NCBI GenBank assembly: GCA_001600415.1
Contig: BCJX01000001.1
Location: 3,394,985 to 3,458,984 of the forward strand
Reading direction: 5' to 3'
Length of the DNA: 64,000 nucleotides
Source: Pascua guehoae
Taxonomy: Eukaryota > Basidiomycota > Tremellomycetes > Trichosporonales > Trichosporonaceae
Of this stretch, positions 1 to 9,973 are shown in pieces. The position numbers and the translations under genes are program-made. Position 1 is the first letter of the stretch. Each line of letters opens with the position of its first letter. Under the pieces are notes generated by a model. It was not told the origin of the DNA, ran no database searches, and saw only the letters and a program-made list of their open reading frames with translations.

Positions 1-984
1 ACTCGAGGAGGATAAAGTTTTGGTTGCGCTCAATGTCGTGAATCTTGATGTAGGTCATCTCGGGGTGGACACAGAGCGCCAGGTTGGAGGGCAGAGTGTA
101 CGGCGTCGTCGTCCACGCAAGGAGCGAGGTGGACGGGTCGTCGACGAGGGGGAAGGCGACAGTGACGGCCGGGTCGGGCGTGTCGCGGTAGTCCTCACCA
201 GCCTCAAAGTTGGACAGGGGCGTCGTGCAGCCCGTCGAGTAGGGCATGACACGCAGGCCACGGTACACCTGGCCCTTGTCCCAGAGCTGGCCAAAGACCC
301 ACCACACACTCTCCATGAACGTAATGTCATACGTCCTGTAGCCAGTGTCAAAGTCGATCCAGCGGCCCATGCGCTCAACGGTGGCCTTCCACTCGCCCGA
401 GTAGCGCATGACAATCTCACGACACGCAGCATTGTACTTGTCAATGCCCATGGCCATCACATCGGCCTTGCCCGTGATGCCGAGCTTTTTGTCAATCTCG
501 TGCTCAACCGGGAGACCGTGCGTGTCCCAGCCGAAACGACGCTCGACGTGGTGGCCCGTGGAGTGCGCATGACGAGTCACAATGTCCTAAAAGAAAAGAT
601 CGAGTCAGTATACAGCATAAGAATGGGGTGTCTCTTTTTTTTGCCACCAACCTTGATGGTACCGGCGAGCAGGTGGCCATAGTGAGGAAGGCCCGTGGCA
701 AAGGGAGGACCGTCAAAGAACGAGTATTCGGGCCTGCCCTCGGAGAGCTTCTGCGACGTCTTGAACGCGTCAATCTCGCGCCAAAAGTCGACCACATTGT
801 GCTCCGCGGTGGGAATGTGGATCGGCTTGGAGGCTGGTGTGTCAGCATAACCAACGCGTCGACGGAACTGGGGAAACTGCCGACCAGGCTGGCCGAGATG
901 CGATGCTGCCCCGCAAAAGTTGCACCTCTTCCAGATGACAGCAAGCATGTGGGGACACTCACGGTCGTGCTTCTTGAACGACAT
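1..984 (-). CDS. ILS1: Cytosolic isoleucyl-tRNA synthetase, 5' part (runs off the left edge)
   Basis: Charges tRNA-Ile with isoleucine in the cytosol. Three exons are visible: 984-963, 833-652 and 586-1. The introns are 962-834 (GTGAGT...CCAG) and 651-587 (GTTGGT...TTAG). The spliced N-terminus reads [20 protein letters not shown], then [20 protein letters not shown], which holds the class I HIGH-type ATP-binding signature as HYGH. Exon 3 opens with [20 protein letters not shown] and continues [17 protein letters not shown], a hallmark of eukaryotic IleRS. The ATG at 984 is the first in frame after the upstream sequence and matches the short N-terminus of the family. The KMSKS loop, editing domain and C-terminus lie outside the window. 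It is divergently arranged with the AIR-type gene at 1751. The IleRS identity is secure; the first intron is inferred from splice motifs and frame. Confidence 0.93.
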
Positions 985-1750
985 GATGATCTAGGATCTA
1001 GTTTTGATCAGCCAAGGAGGGAGAGGTATATAAGTGGTGAGCCCGGGAGGTCGTGCGCTCTCGCAAGTCGAGATGTTTCGAGTCGAAAGTTGGATGGAAA
1101 GCGAGGGACGAAGCGGGCGGGCCTTGCGGTGCTACGTGTGTATCGCTACGTGTTTCCAACTGAGTCGAGTGGGTGGCGACTGGGGAGGACGTGGCTCGTC
1201 TAGTCTCTAGATGAGGCAATGTTGCGATGGAGACTTTGCGTTTTTTGCTCGCACAATGCGATGACAACACAAGATGTCTGGTGTAGTGTGGTGTGGTCTG
1301 GTCTGGTGCTGCCCAGTCAGCGGCAGTCTGCAATCGATTGGAGTTTTACGACTCGACCGCCGACCACCCAGGCCATGCGGCATGCGGGCCACCCAGGCAG
1401 GCAGGGCTGGCCAGCTGGATCAACCCCCTGGCGCCCTTGCCCCCCCTGGCGGCTGGTTGGCTGATTTGCTTGCTGCGCGTGGCCCCATTTACCATTTACC
1501 AGCCGCCTCCAGCCGCTGCCTGCCAAAAATCTAGTTGTGCCTATTTCTGTATTTGCTTCCGCTCAGTGCTCAGTGTCACTCCAGTGCGATGAGGGGGAGC
1601 CCAAGATCTATAAGCCATGAGCGGCGGGCGGTGGCAATTTCAGGCACGCGACTTTGTAGAGATTTCTGTTGACTGCAGAGTGTCACTCCACTCCACCATA
1701 CCGTACCGTACATCCACACTACTACTGCGTCCGCTGACCAGTCGTCAAAC
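985..1750. other. Divergent promoter region between ILS1 and the AIR-type gene
   Basis: No ORF here looks like a gene. Besides the TATA-like motif near 1030, the stretch holds GC-rich low-complexity sequence around 1380-1450 and a CT/CA-rich leader just before 1751. It most likely carries the promoters and 5' leaders of both flanking genes. Confidence 0.6.
1024..1036 (-). promoter_or_regulatory. TATA-like element upstream of ILS1
   Basis: A TATATA core (1027-1032) lies about 43 bp upstream of the ILS1 start codon, and CTTATATAC reads correctly on the minus strand. Whether it acts as a TATA box is inference. The position is close for a yeast start site but possible with a short leader. Confidence 0.3.
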
Positions 1751-4259
1751 ATGGTTTCGACACGATCCTCATCTCGTCATAACAACAAGACCACCACTAC
1801 CAACACCTCCATGGCCCCAGGCCAATCTTCAACAAGCCAATCCCAAACAGGTTCCCGCAGCACCACACCTGCTCCGTCTGCGTCTGCACAACGCACAAAG
1901 AATAACAAGAAGGGCGGACGCGGGCAAGGCAAGAAGAAGGGGGGCGGTAGCGGCGACAGCGACGAGTCTGATGCCGTTGCGCCGACTCTGGACCAAGGTG
2001 CCGACTTTATCGACTTGACCATGCACGAAAGCAGCGATGTGGAGATTGTCGCTGGGCCGAGCAAGAACGCGCCCGCCGACGTCCCCAGTAGCGCTGGTGG
2101 CAAGGGATGCGATGTGACGAGGAACAGCAACACGGCCTCGAGCAAGGGAAAGTCCAAGGCAAAGGCAAGCCCCTCCGACAACGCCAGTGGCAAGGCATCT
2201 GGCGCCAGTACACCCGCGCAGGTTAATGGAGCTGCCAAGCCACGCCTCGAAGACTCGTGGACCAACCCGGCGTACAAGCCTTCCGCGTTTAAGCCGTTCA
2301 AGTCGCTACTGGTCGGTGTCGCGGTCGACGCCAGCGAAGACGTTGATGATGACATGGTCGACCCCGTCGTCACCAGCGACAAGGAGGAAGGAGAGATCAA
2401 GGAGCCCAGTCTACCTACCCTTCTGGACAGATGGGTGGTCGATTCGCAACCGACAAAGGTCAAGGAGGATGGCAAGACGTCCAAGCGCAAGGAGAGCGAC
2501 AGTGCAGGCGCGGGACTAGCAGACACGGGAGGCCTGCTCCTTCCAGACCACGTCCTCCTCGGCGAGCCAGGCGACACGGGTGAACTCGCCGAGGGAGAGG
2601 ATAGCTTTGCCCTCGACGGCATTCACGTCGTTGATGATGACCGTGCAAGGGTGAGTTGGCCCACACTCGGCATTGCACTATGTGTAACAGTCCGAGTCGA
2701 GGAATACAACTTGCATCATTGTCGCGCTCCCGTTTGCTGACACCAGGGCGTACCACGCTACTTTGACGAAGAGCCCGAGGGCGAAGAGGCAGAATTCCTC
2801 GCAGCAGCAGACGTCAACAAGGTGTGCCGCAACTGCAAGAAGACGGGACACAGGCAGTACGACTGCCCACATACTATCGTGAGCTTTGGCATCGTTGAAC
2901 CGACAAAGCTGACGTGCAGTGCCAAACCTGCGGTGCTATGGATGAGCACGAGCGCCGGGACTGCCCATTCAGCGTAACGTGCTTTGGATGTGGGCAGGTT
3001 GGACATCGCAGGCAGGTGAGCTCAACGGATGCGCAGGCTTGTGGAGAATGATACTGAGCAGACGGCTGCACAAGACTATCGCTAACACCCAGGACTGCCC
3101 AAACCCTAGCGCGCGTTCGTCGCGCGGTGGCTGTGAGCGGTGCGGTGGGCACGACCACAAGTCCAATGTACGTAACTCGAACATGGGTGTTCCCTCCGGG
3201 ATGGACTGTGGAATAGGTACTGATCCATACAGTCGTGTCCGCTCATCTGGCGCGTGTACGTCTACCGCAAGGAAAAGGACCGTGCGGCCGAGCTGGAACG
3301 CCGTGCAGCGGCGCAGGCATGGGAGGCCGAAGCGATTGGTGGTCCACCAGACGAGCGGTGGTGCTACAATTGTGCCAAGGAGGGACATCTTGGCGACGTG
3401 AGTGCCATTGCAGGTGGCAACGAGCCCAGCTAGCCCGGGGAGTGGAAGACCGTTCTGCATTCCGTCAACGTGTCTTGTGCTCCTCCGAAATCCCATGCCC
3501 AGCACTAACATACAGGACTGCCCCCAACCTCGCGGCAGTATGGCGCGCCCAGCCCTCAACTCTGCGTTCTCGGCGCGCATGGCCGGACGAGGACCCTACG
3601 CGGCCGAGATTTCCATCCGCGGGCGTGCCGGCGGGCGCGGCGAGCACAAACGGTGGGACAACGCGGGCCTCCCGCACGTCGCCGAGTTCAAGGGCGCCGA
3701 CGCGGGACGCAAGGCGCGTGAGCGGGAAAGGGACCGCGCGCGCGAACGCGAGCGCGAGCAGCGCGACGACTATGACGACTGGTTTGACCGCCGCGGTGGT
3801 GGGGGACGGGCGCGCTCCCGCTCCCCTCCTGCCCGACGTGGGCGCGCCGACTACGACAGCCCGCCCCACCAGTCGCGCCCCCGGGGCTACGGCGCTGACA
3901 GGCGTTCCGAACCGGCGCGCATTGCGTTTGGCAAGATGAGCGCCCCTGGCGGCTCGGGGCGCAAGTACGACTCCCCCGCCGGACGTGCGCGCGAGTGGTC
4001 GAGTGCATCTGCTCCCGGTACGCGCCCTGGGTCCGGCCCCGGATCGGGCACGGCAAGCCCTCGTCCGCGCCGCAAGAACGACCGCGACCGCGAACGCGAC
4101 TTTGAGGCCGATTGGCGCGCATCGGGCGCAGGCGGTGGTAACGTTAGTGGCTGGGGCGTCGAGATGGGTCTCGAGATGCCGCCCGATGAGAGGCCGCGTG
4201 CAGGACCGCAGCCACAGAGGGGCCGCGCAAAGGGCCAGCGGTACACTGGCGGATACTGA
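1751..4259 (+). CDS. AIR1: Zinc-knuckle protein of the TRAMP complex (Air1/Air2 type)
   Basis: Air1/Air2 are the RNA-binding subunits of the nuclear TRAMP polyadenylation complex (with Trf4/5 and Mtr4), which marks aberrant RNAs for the exosome. Six exons: 1751-2650, 2747-2878, 2920-3015, 3093-3167, 3233-3397, 3516-4259, giving about 703 residues. Five CCHC knuckles lie at about residues 325-460: CRNCKKTGHRQYDC, CQTCGAMDEHERRDC, CFGCGQVGHRRQDC, CERCGGHDHKSNSC and CYNCAKEGHLGDDC. Between knuckles 4 and 5 is LIWRVYVY, the IWR-type motif conserved in Air proteins. Introns interrupt the knuckle block repeatedly; one is only 41 nt. The N-terminal 300 residues and C-terminal 240 residues are disordered, the latter rich in Arg, Gly, Ser and Asp, making the protein about twice the length of yeast Air1. 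One Air gene usually serves non-Saccharomyces fungi, so AIR1 versus AIR2 is arbitrary. Confidence 0.9.
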
Positions 4260-5934
4260 GTGCGTGAGAGTGACATGTGAGAGGGAGACGTATGGGAGAC
4301 GACGAGTACATAGCATGGCGGGATGGATTGTCTTGTACATGTACGACGGACATGCTGGAGGCGATGGGCGAGGTCTGGCGCCGTCGGAGCTGAGGGACGG
4401 GGGACACTGGGTGGGTGGTGAGAGGTTGGAGGTGAGGTGGTGAGGTACACAAAGGTCTTGCTGAGGATGAATATACCACTCCAGCGACCACAAACTGACC
4501 AGATCCATGCGATACCGCACTTGGTGGGTAGAGACAGCAGTATCGAGCCCAACCAGGTCCACGGCGATGCTGATCGTAAAGCGTTTGACATGGCTTCTCA
4601 TCATGGCAGTGGAGTTGTGACTCGTCTTGAGCGGTGTAGTTGTGCCTCACTTTCAAGGATTTGGGCACCCGTGCAAATGAGCTTGGGAAGGGGAAGTGTG
4701 CCGAGAATGGCACAGCAAGAGACGCAAGAGACGCAAGAGACGCAAGAGACGCAAGAGACACAAGAGACGCAAGAGACGCAGAAGTCCCACATGGAGAGGC
4801 GGCACGGTGCCAGGAGCTCTACACGCTCTACAGCACCAGAGCACGCCAAAGTGGCTGGTCAGTCCAGAAGTCAGGAAGCTCACGGCATGGCAGAGGCGCG
4901 TCGGTACCTCGTCGTCCCATCACCCGCGGGAAAGGGAAAAGCCCAACCTCCCCTGAATCTTGATATCCACGTCTGTGAACACGAGTACGCGTTGGGGGGT
5001 GGTGGTGACACGACGAGCCTCTGCCTCGGCATTTGGCGCCCCAGCACCCCATCTGCATCTGGCTGTGCGCTCGGCAGCTCGGCAGATCAGCAGAGCATGG
5101 TGCGTGCCTGTGCTCCCGGCCATGCCGAGAAGCGTCGAGTGTAACACCTAGCGTGCAGTTTAAAGAAGAGATGCAGGGACAATTGTCGAGTGACTGGACT
5201 GGCAATGTCATGTCGATCCCAGAGTAATGTTCATTCTGTGGCTGGAATCGCCACCCGCCGGGCTGGCTGGGCTGTTGTTGTGACGCCAGGGTGAAGGGGG
5301 GCGGAATCAAATTTCCTTCGGTTACCAGTTACTGTACTAGTCCAGTCAACCCGTGCCTGAGGTGGAGGAACGCGCCATGCTGGCTGGCTGGTGGGCGGTG
5401 CGCCCTGGGGCCCTAGCGCTAGCGTGGCGATGAGAGCAGTAGTAGTCTCAGTCAGTGTGGTGGTTGTTGTCGTCTGTCATCCACCCACCTTCTCTCATCT
5501 TGCACCGCACGCCCTCCCTCATCCACTGCACACTGGCCACTCGCGCCACTCGCCTCGTCGCGCCTCGACTCACGCGTCTCGACCTATCCCCATCCTCTAC
5601 GCTGTGCTTGTCACCGCCCCGCCCCCGCCCTGTGACCCTGCGGCAGTGCTTGATTTCTTTTGCCTCTTGGCCACAAACCCTATATCCTCGTCAGCCGCCT
5701 ATCGACACGCTCATCTCTGTGCTGTCGTCGGCCATTTGCCACCCGTCGAGCCATTCCATTCCATGATCGCCCTGCGCACGCATTTCGCCTTGGCCAGGAC
5801 TCTTTGACACATTCACCTCCATCAACTCTACGCGCGTCACCGTCACTTTTAGTCGCGTCAACATTCGGACTCGCTCTCGCCTCTTGTCTCTTTAACCCGT
5901 CGCCCTCGTCAAGTCGCCTTCTCTTCTTGCCACC
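4260..5934. other. Intergenic region with minisatellite and pyrimidine-rich leader
   Basis: No convincing gene. It contains the CAAGAGACG minisatellite at 4716-4781. From about 5440 to 5930 there is a long C/T-rich stretch on the plus strand, probably the promoter and 5' leader of the bZIP gene at 5935. Open frames here are repeat-driven or low complexity. Confidence 0.55.
4716..4781. repeat. 9-bp minisatellite, unit CAAGAGACG
   Basis: About seven head-to-tail copies of a 9-bp unit, with one variant copy (ACAC for ACGC). It lies about 450 bp downstream of the AIR-type gene. The period is a multiple of three, so every frame through it stays open and gives spurious repeat peptides. Confidence 0.9.
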
Positions 5935-7576
5935 ATGCCCTCCTTTCTGGGAGCAGCTGACTCGTGGGTCCATCCATACTCTTCTTATCATCCCCCACAA
6001 CCTCCTACTCTTCCTCATCAGCAACACGCTCCACACCATCCTCAGCACCACCATCAGCACCACGCTCCACAGCGACCCCCTCCCCCTCCTCACCACTATC
6101 CTCTTCCCCAACACCCTCCTCCCCAACACCCATCTCATCCTCCATACCACCCCCCACACCACCCCCCACACCACCCCCCACACCATCCTCCTCCTCGCCA
6201 CCTTGCTCCCCCCTACCCCCACCGCCCCCGTCGCCACCACTTTGCCGCACCCCCGTCCCCTCTGGTCCCTGCGCCACCGCCTTCGCGCCTGCTAACAACG
6301 GCCAGCTTCAACTCATCCTCGGCCACCATCCGACCGGGACCCACCCGCGAGCGCGAGCGCACATCCACCCACAACGCGGGTCTCGGCGTCCTCGGCCCCC
6401 AGGACTCGGTCGGGCGCGAGTTTGAGGCTCTCCTCAGCGGACGCGCCGGCGTTCTCCAGAGCGACGCCGGCGTCGGAGACCAGGAGCATCTGAACCGCTA
6501 TGTGAGTAGTTGGATGGTGGAGGGTGGCAAACAGCTGCGATGGTGCACAGCGCTCCATCCACGACTCCCACCATCATCTGCTGGTGCTGACGCCATAGCT
6601 GCGCGAGTACGCGCGCATGCCCACTGAGGCGGCAAACCAGAACGCTGCTTCTCCATCTGGGATCGACCCAACGCTCCCAGCCGGCTTCAACCCACTCCAG
6701 TTCCTCAACGACCCCGTCGCCGTCCCCGAAGACGCAGACTTCTTTGCGCAGGTCACGCAGGTCACGCAGTCCAACCTGGACGCCCATCAGGCTGGAGCCA
6801 CAGCATCTTCGCCCTTTGCTGCGATCCAGACCACCGAGTTTACCGAGCTCTACCGCCCAACCTCTGCTCTGAGCCACCACTCGCACCACTCGAACGCGTC
6901 GCACCACTCGGCAAACTCGCGCCCCTCGTACCAGTCGCACCGCTCAAACGTGTCGCTGAGCAGCACGGACGTGGACGACTCGGGCTTTTACACCACGGAC
7001 ATGGACACGGACGACGCAGAGTTTGCAACTGGAGCGTCCGACATGCAGCCCTCGCCGTCGCCCCTCGCGGAGATTGGGGCACTCAACCTTGGCACGCCGG
7101 GCTCTGTGTGGACGCCGTTTGATGGCGTGGCTGAAGTCACTGTCCCGCCAGTCGCCACCATTTCCCCAGAGGCCGAGGCGCTCGGGTCGAGCTCACGCCG
7201 CGCGCCGCCAAGCAAGCGCAGTGTCCGCGGGGTCTCTACCACCGAAGACGAGGAGAAGCGCCGTCTCGACAGACTCGAGCGTGAGTCGAGATTATAACTA
7301 ACTCGCACGCAAAGCTGACATTCAGACCGCAGGAGCATCAACCGTCGCTCGGCACAGAAGCACCGCTTGCGGCGCAAGGAGGAGCTCGAGACGCTCACGC
7401 AACAGATTGCTGAGCGCGACCAGAAGATTGCAGCGCTCGAAAAGGACCTGGCCGTCACAAAGGCCCAGCTCTCTCAGCTCGCCGCGCTGATCAAGTCTGG
7501 GTACCAGTTTGGCAAGGAGGGAGGCGGAGCGGGAGGGCCAGCGGCAGGGGCGGGCCCGGCACGCGCGGCGTCGTGA
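5935..7576 (+). CDS. bZIP transcription factor
   Basis: Predicted nuclear DNA-binding protein of about 499 residues. Three exons: 5935-6501, 6599-7280 and 7326-7576. The second intron falls inside the basic region and is confirmed by frame: joining gives HRRSINRRSAQKHRLRRKEE. This matches the bZIP basic region (N-x2-x-A-x2-x-R spacing), followed by a zipper ELETLTQQIAERDQKIAALE at about residues 436-470. The start has a strong GCCACCATG context. Residues 10-110 are extremely His/Pro-rich, encoded by repeated CACCCCCCA units near 6140-6190. A Ser/His-rich stretch follows around residues 280-320. The C-terminus is short and Gly/Ala-rich. The target genes are unknown; Pap1/Yap1-type Cys clusters were not seen, so I give no gene symbol. 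Confidence 0.82.
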
Positions 7577-7787
7577 TCTCGAGAAATAAAAGAGCCATAT
7601 GTAGCGTGCTTGGGACTTTGAGATGAAACTGTATACACTACGTTTGTGCCGAGGCTCGTATGCCGTACCCTGCACTCCAGGAGCGCGCTGGTATGCACCG
7701 CCACCCCAGAAACCAAACCAAGCCGAATGACAATCTGCACGTGGCCCGCACGCCTAGAGTACATTGCAGCTACTGTACACCGGTACA
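7577..7787. other. Short convergent spacer between bZIP gene and SDH5
   Basis: About 210 bp separate the two stop codons. A possible poly(A)-type AAATAAAA lies at 7585-7592, just after the bZIP stop. No other feature is seen; the 3' ends of the two transcripts probably meet here. Confidence 0.6.
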
Positions 7788-9029
7788 CTACGCCTTGCCC
7801 TCGATCTTGATCTCGGTGAGCTCGGGCATCATGCGGACGACCTTGCCCTCGTTGCGCGCGTGCTTGATGAGCCTGGGGGTTAGTATGAGACCCGCGCGCG
7901 GGGGGGGGGGGGTGCGGAAGATGGCCCGCAGTAAAGAGTCAAGCAATGGGGCAAAAGCGGGCAGTATGGGGCTTTAGAAACAGGACACAGCCCACAACGC
8001 GGTCCACGACTCGTACGAGGTCCAACCCGCCCGACTCGTGCGAGCCCAACCCGCCCGCCTCGTAAACCAACAGCCAGCAGCCCACACAATGCCTTTCAAC
8101 TCACCTGGCAAGAAGGTCCGTGTTGGACCAGCGCTCGGGGGCTGGTCGCTTCTCGGTCGCCCAGTAGAAAATGTCCCAGTCGGGCTCGTCGAGGAGCTGA
8201 TGTCAGCCGCTGAAGGAGAGTGGAAAGGAGGGTGTTCCGACGTGGGGTAACGGCTCGATTAGCGATGCAGTCTCGATTCGTCCAGACAAGTACGACAAGT
8301 TGGCGCTGCACTTGCGCGCGCCATACACTCTCCTCGAAACCTCTGGGCTCTCATATGTGCGCCGTCCTTTAGGCCTGGCCCCGGGGGTTGTTTCTCAACG
8401 ATCTGCTGGCCTGGTGGCTGAGGAAAGCCAACTCGCCTACCAGTTGGGGCTGATTGCACCCGAGGCAGGCTCACTTGGATCCAACCCTCTCTGCAGTTCC
8501 CCTCCCCAGCAGGCCCCGAACCCCAACAAACCCAGCAACACGGCACCCCGCTCCACCACTATAGCCACCGCCACCACCGCCAATACCAACACCGCCACCA
8601 CTACCACCACCAGCCCCACTCCCCAGCACCCCCCCCCCCCCCCCCCCAACTCACCTTATCAAACTCCATCAACTGCTCAACACTCATAACAGGCAACTCA
8701 TCCCGCGCAAACGTGCTCAGAAGCAGGTCCGTCTCGAGCGTCCCCCGCTTGCGCGTCTGGTAGACGAGCCGCGCACGGAGGGCCGCGTGGCTCTCGCCCG
8801 TCCGGTCGAGCGGCGGCGGCAGGTCCCAGTTGGCAATCACCTCCTCGGGGTCCTGCTGGGCGCGGCGCTGGGCGTCGGCCTCGGCCAGCGCCGGGTCAAA
8901 CGGCAGCGGAAACGGGTCGTGCTTGCGCGCCGTCGCCGAGGCGTGCAGTCCGCGCATAAGTACCTGCGCGGGGGTGCGCGGGGTCGTGTTGAGGCCGAGG
9001 CGCGGGAGGAGGCGGAGGGCGCGCGACAT
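7788..9029 (-). CDS. SDH5: Succinate dehydrogenase assembly factor 2 (Sdh5/SDHAF2), mitochondrial
   Basis: Promotes covalent attachment of FAD to the flavoprotein subunit Sdh1 of complex II in the mitochondrial matrix. Exons: 9029-8655, 8196-8105 and 7872-7788; 183 residues. The first about 35 residues ([20 protein letters not shown]...) are Arg/Leu-rich with no acidic residues, a typical matrix presequence. The family core [20 protein letters not shown] is near residues 80-100, followed by [18 protein letters not shown] from exon 2, matching the conserved W-D-I-Y/F-Y-W-A-T motif. The C-terminus is [15 protein letters not shown] and a short tail. Intron 1 is 458 nt and begins with a 19-G run on the transcribed strand. 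An in-frame ATG exists upstream near 9158, but starting at 9029 exposes the presequence. Confidence 0.93.
8629..8647. repeat. Poly-C tract (poly-G in the SDH5 intron)
   Basis: Nineteen C on the plus strand. In the SDH5 pre-mRNA it reads as a G run beginning about 7 nt after the first donor, followed by more G blocks (GGGGAGTGGGG). This could form a G-quadruplex near the 5' splice site; that is inference. Confidence 0.9.
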
Positions 9030-9973
9030 TGTGGCCGTGAGGTGGTGGTTTACTAAACTGGATCGTACTCGGGTCGGTTCAGAAAAGATCGGGTCGGGTG
9101 GAGGAAGGCCAGGGCAAGGGCGCCGTCGAGGTCCACCGACGTCCCGGGGTTTGTCCACTCACGCAGTAATTTCTAATTTGGTCCTTCCTAATGCTGCCCA
9201 TGTAAATATCCCCCCCAACCACCGAACCCTCTAACCCCTAACCTCCCTAACCTTCTAACCCCCCTAACTACCCCCTAACCTCCCTAACCCCCTAACCTCC
9301 CTAACTACCAGTACTTGTAGCTCGAAAATTGATGCATTGGGTGTGAAGTTGAGCTCGGAATATGGTGTATGATTTGTAAAGTTTGTAATTGAGTGCATTA
9401 GAAATATTATGTGAGTGGACAAGCACCAAACAGTGAGTGGACGTTAACGCCAGGGCAATCCCCCTGAATGTCACAGACGATCGTGGGAGAGTCGTATCGC
9501 GTGGTGCACGTGGACGCCCTGGCCATGACGCTCATGACGCTCCTGACGCAGTCGGGGAAATGCGCGTCAGTTGGAGCCCGGGTCCAGGGGGTGCAGGGGC
9601 CGAATGCAGGGTTCCAGAGAGGCCCAGAGGTCTAGAGGACGGCTACTGAGGCCCATGCAACCGGAGCTCCCAAAAATCCCACCAAAGAAAAACAATCACA
9701 ACCAGAGAGAGACACAGGAAAGGTCCAAGCGGCACACTAGGTGCTTCACACACACACTGCAGACACTGCACTGGACACTGGACACAGCATACATACATGC
9801 TGGCTCTACTTGTACTTATCAATGTCATCATCCCCCTCTTGTTTCTCATCACTCGTCTTTTCCCTCCTTCCTTTTCACCCCCTCTTGCACATCCATCTCA
9901 ATCCTTCATCTCTGATCCATCGATTTCGTCCATCTCCACAGCACACCTCTCTTCGCGCAGCGCAGGCGCCGCG
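9030..9973. other. Divergent intergenic region with telomere-like tract
   Basis: Separates SDH5 (-) from the unknown membrane-protein gene (+). It contains the degenerate CTAACC-rich tract at 9224-9309, an AT-richer stretch at 9310-9420, and a C/T-rich leader at about 9830-9960 before the ATG at 9974. No gene is supported. Confidence 0.6.
9224..9309. repeat. Degenerate telomere-like repeat (CTAACCYCC variants)
   Basis: Nine CTAAC cores spaced 8-10 bp apart, with C-rich spacers (CCCC, CTCC, TTC, CCCCC, TACCCC). The C-rich strand is on the plus strand. It resembles the CCCTAA / CCCCCTAA telomere strand of basidiomycetes, but the units vary in length and sequence. It is interstitial here, with genes on both sides. 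Confidence 0.75.

Noticed and set aside
5935..6295. Two extra open frames overlapping the bZIP exon 1
   Set aside because: The CACCCCCCA-type repeat keeps all frames open. Only the frame joined to the bZIP domain is supported.
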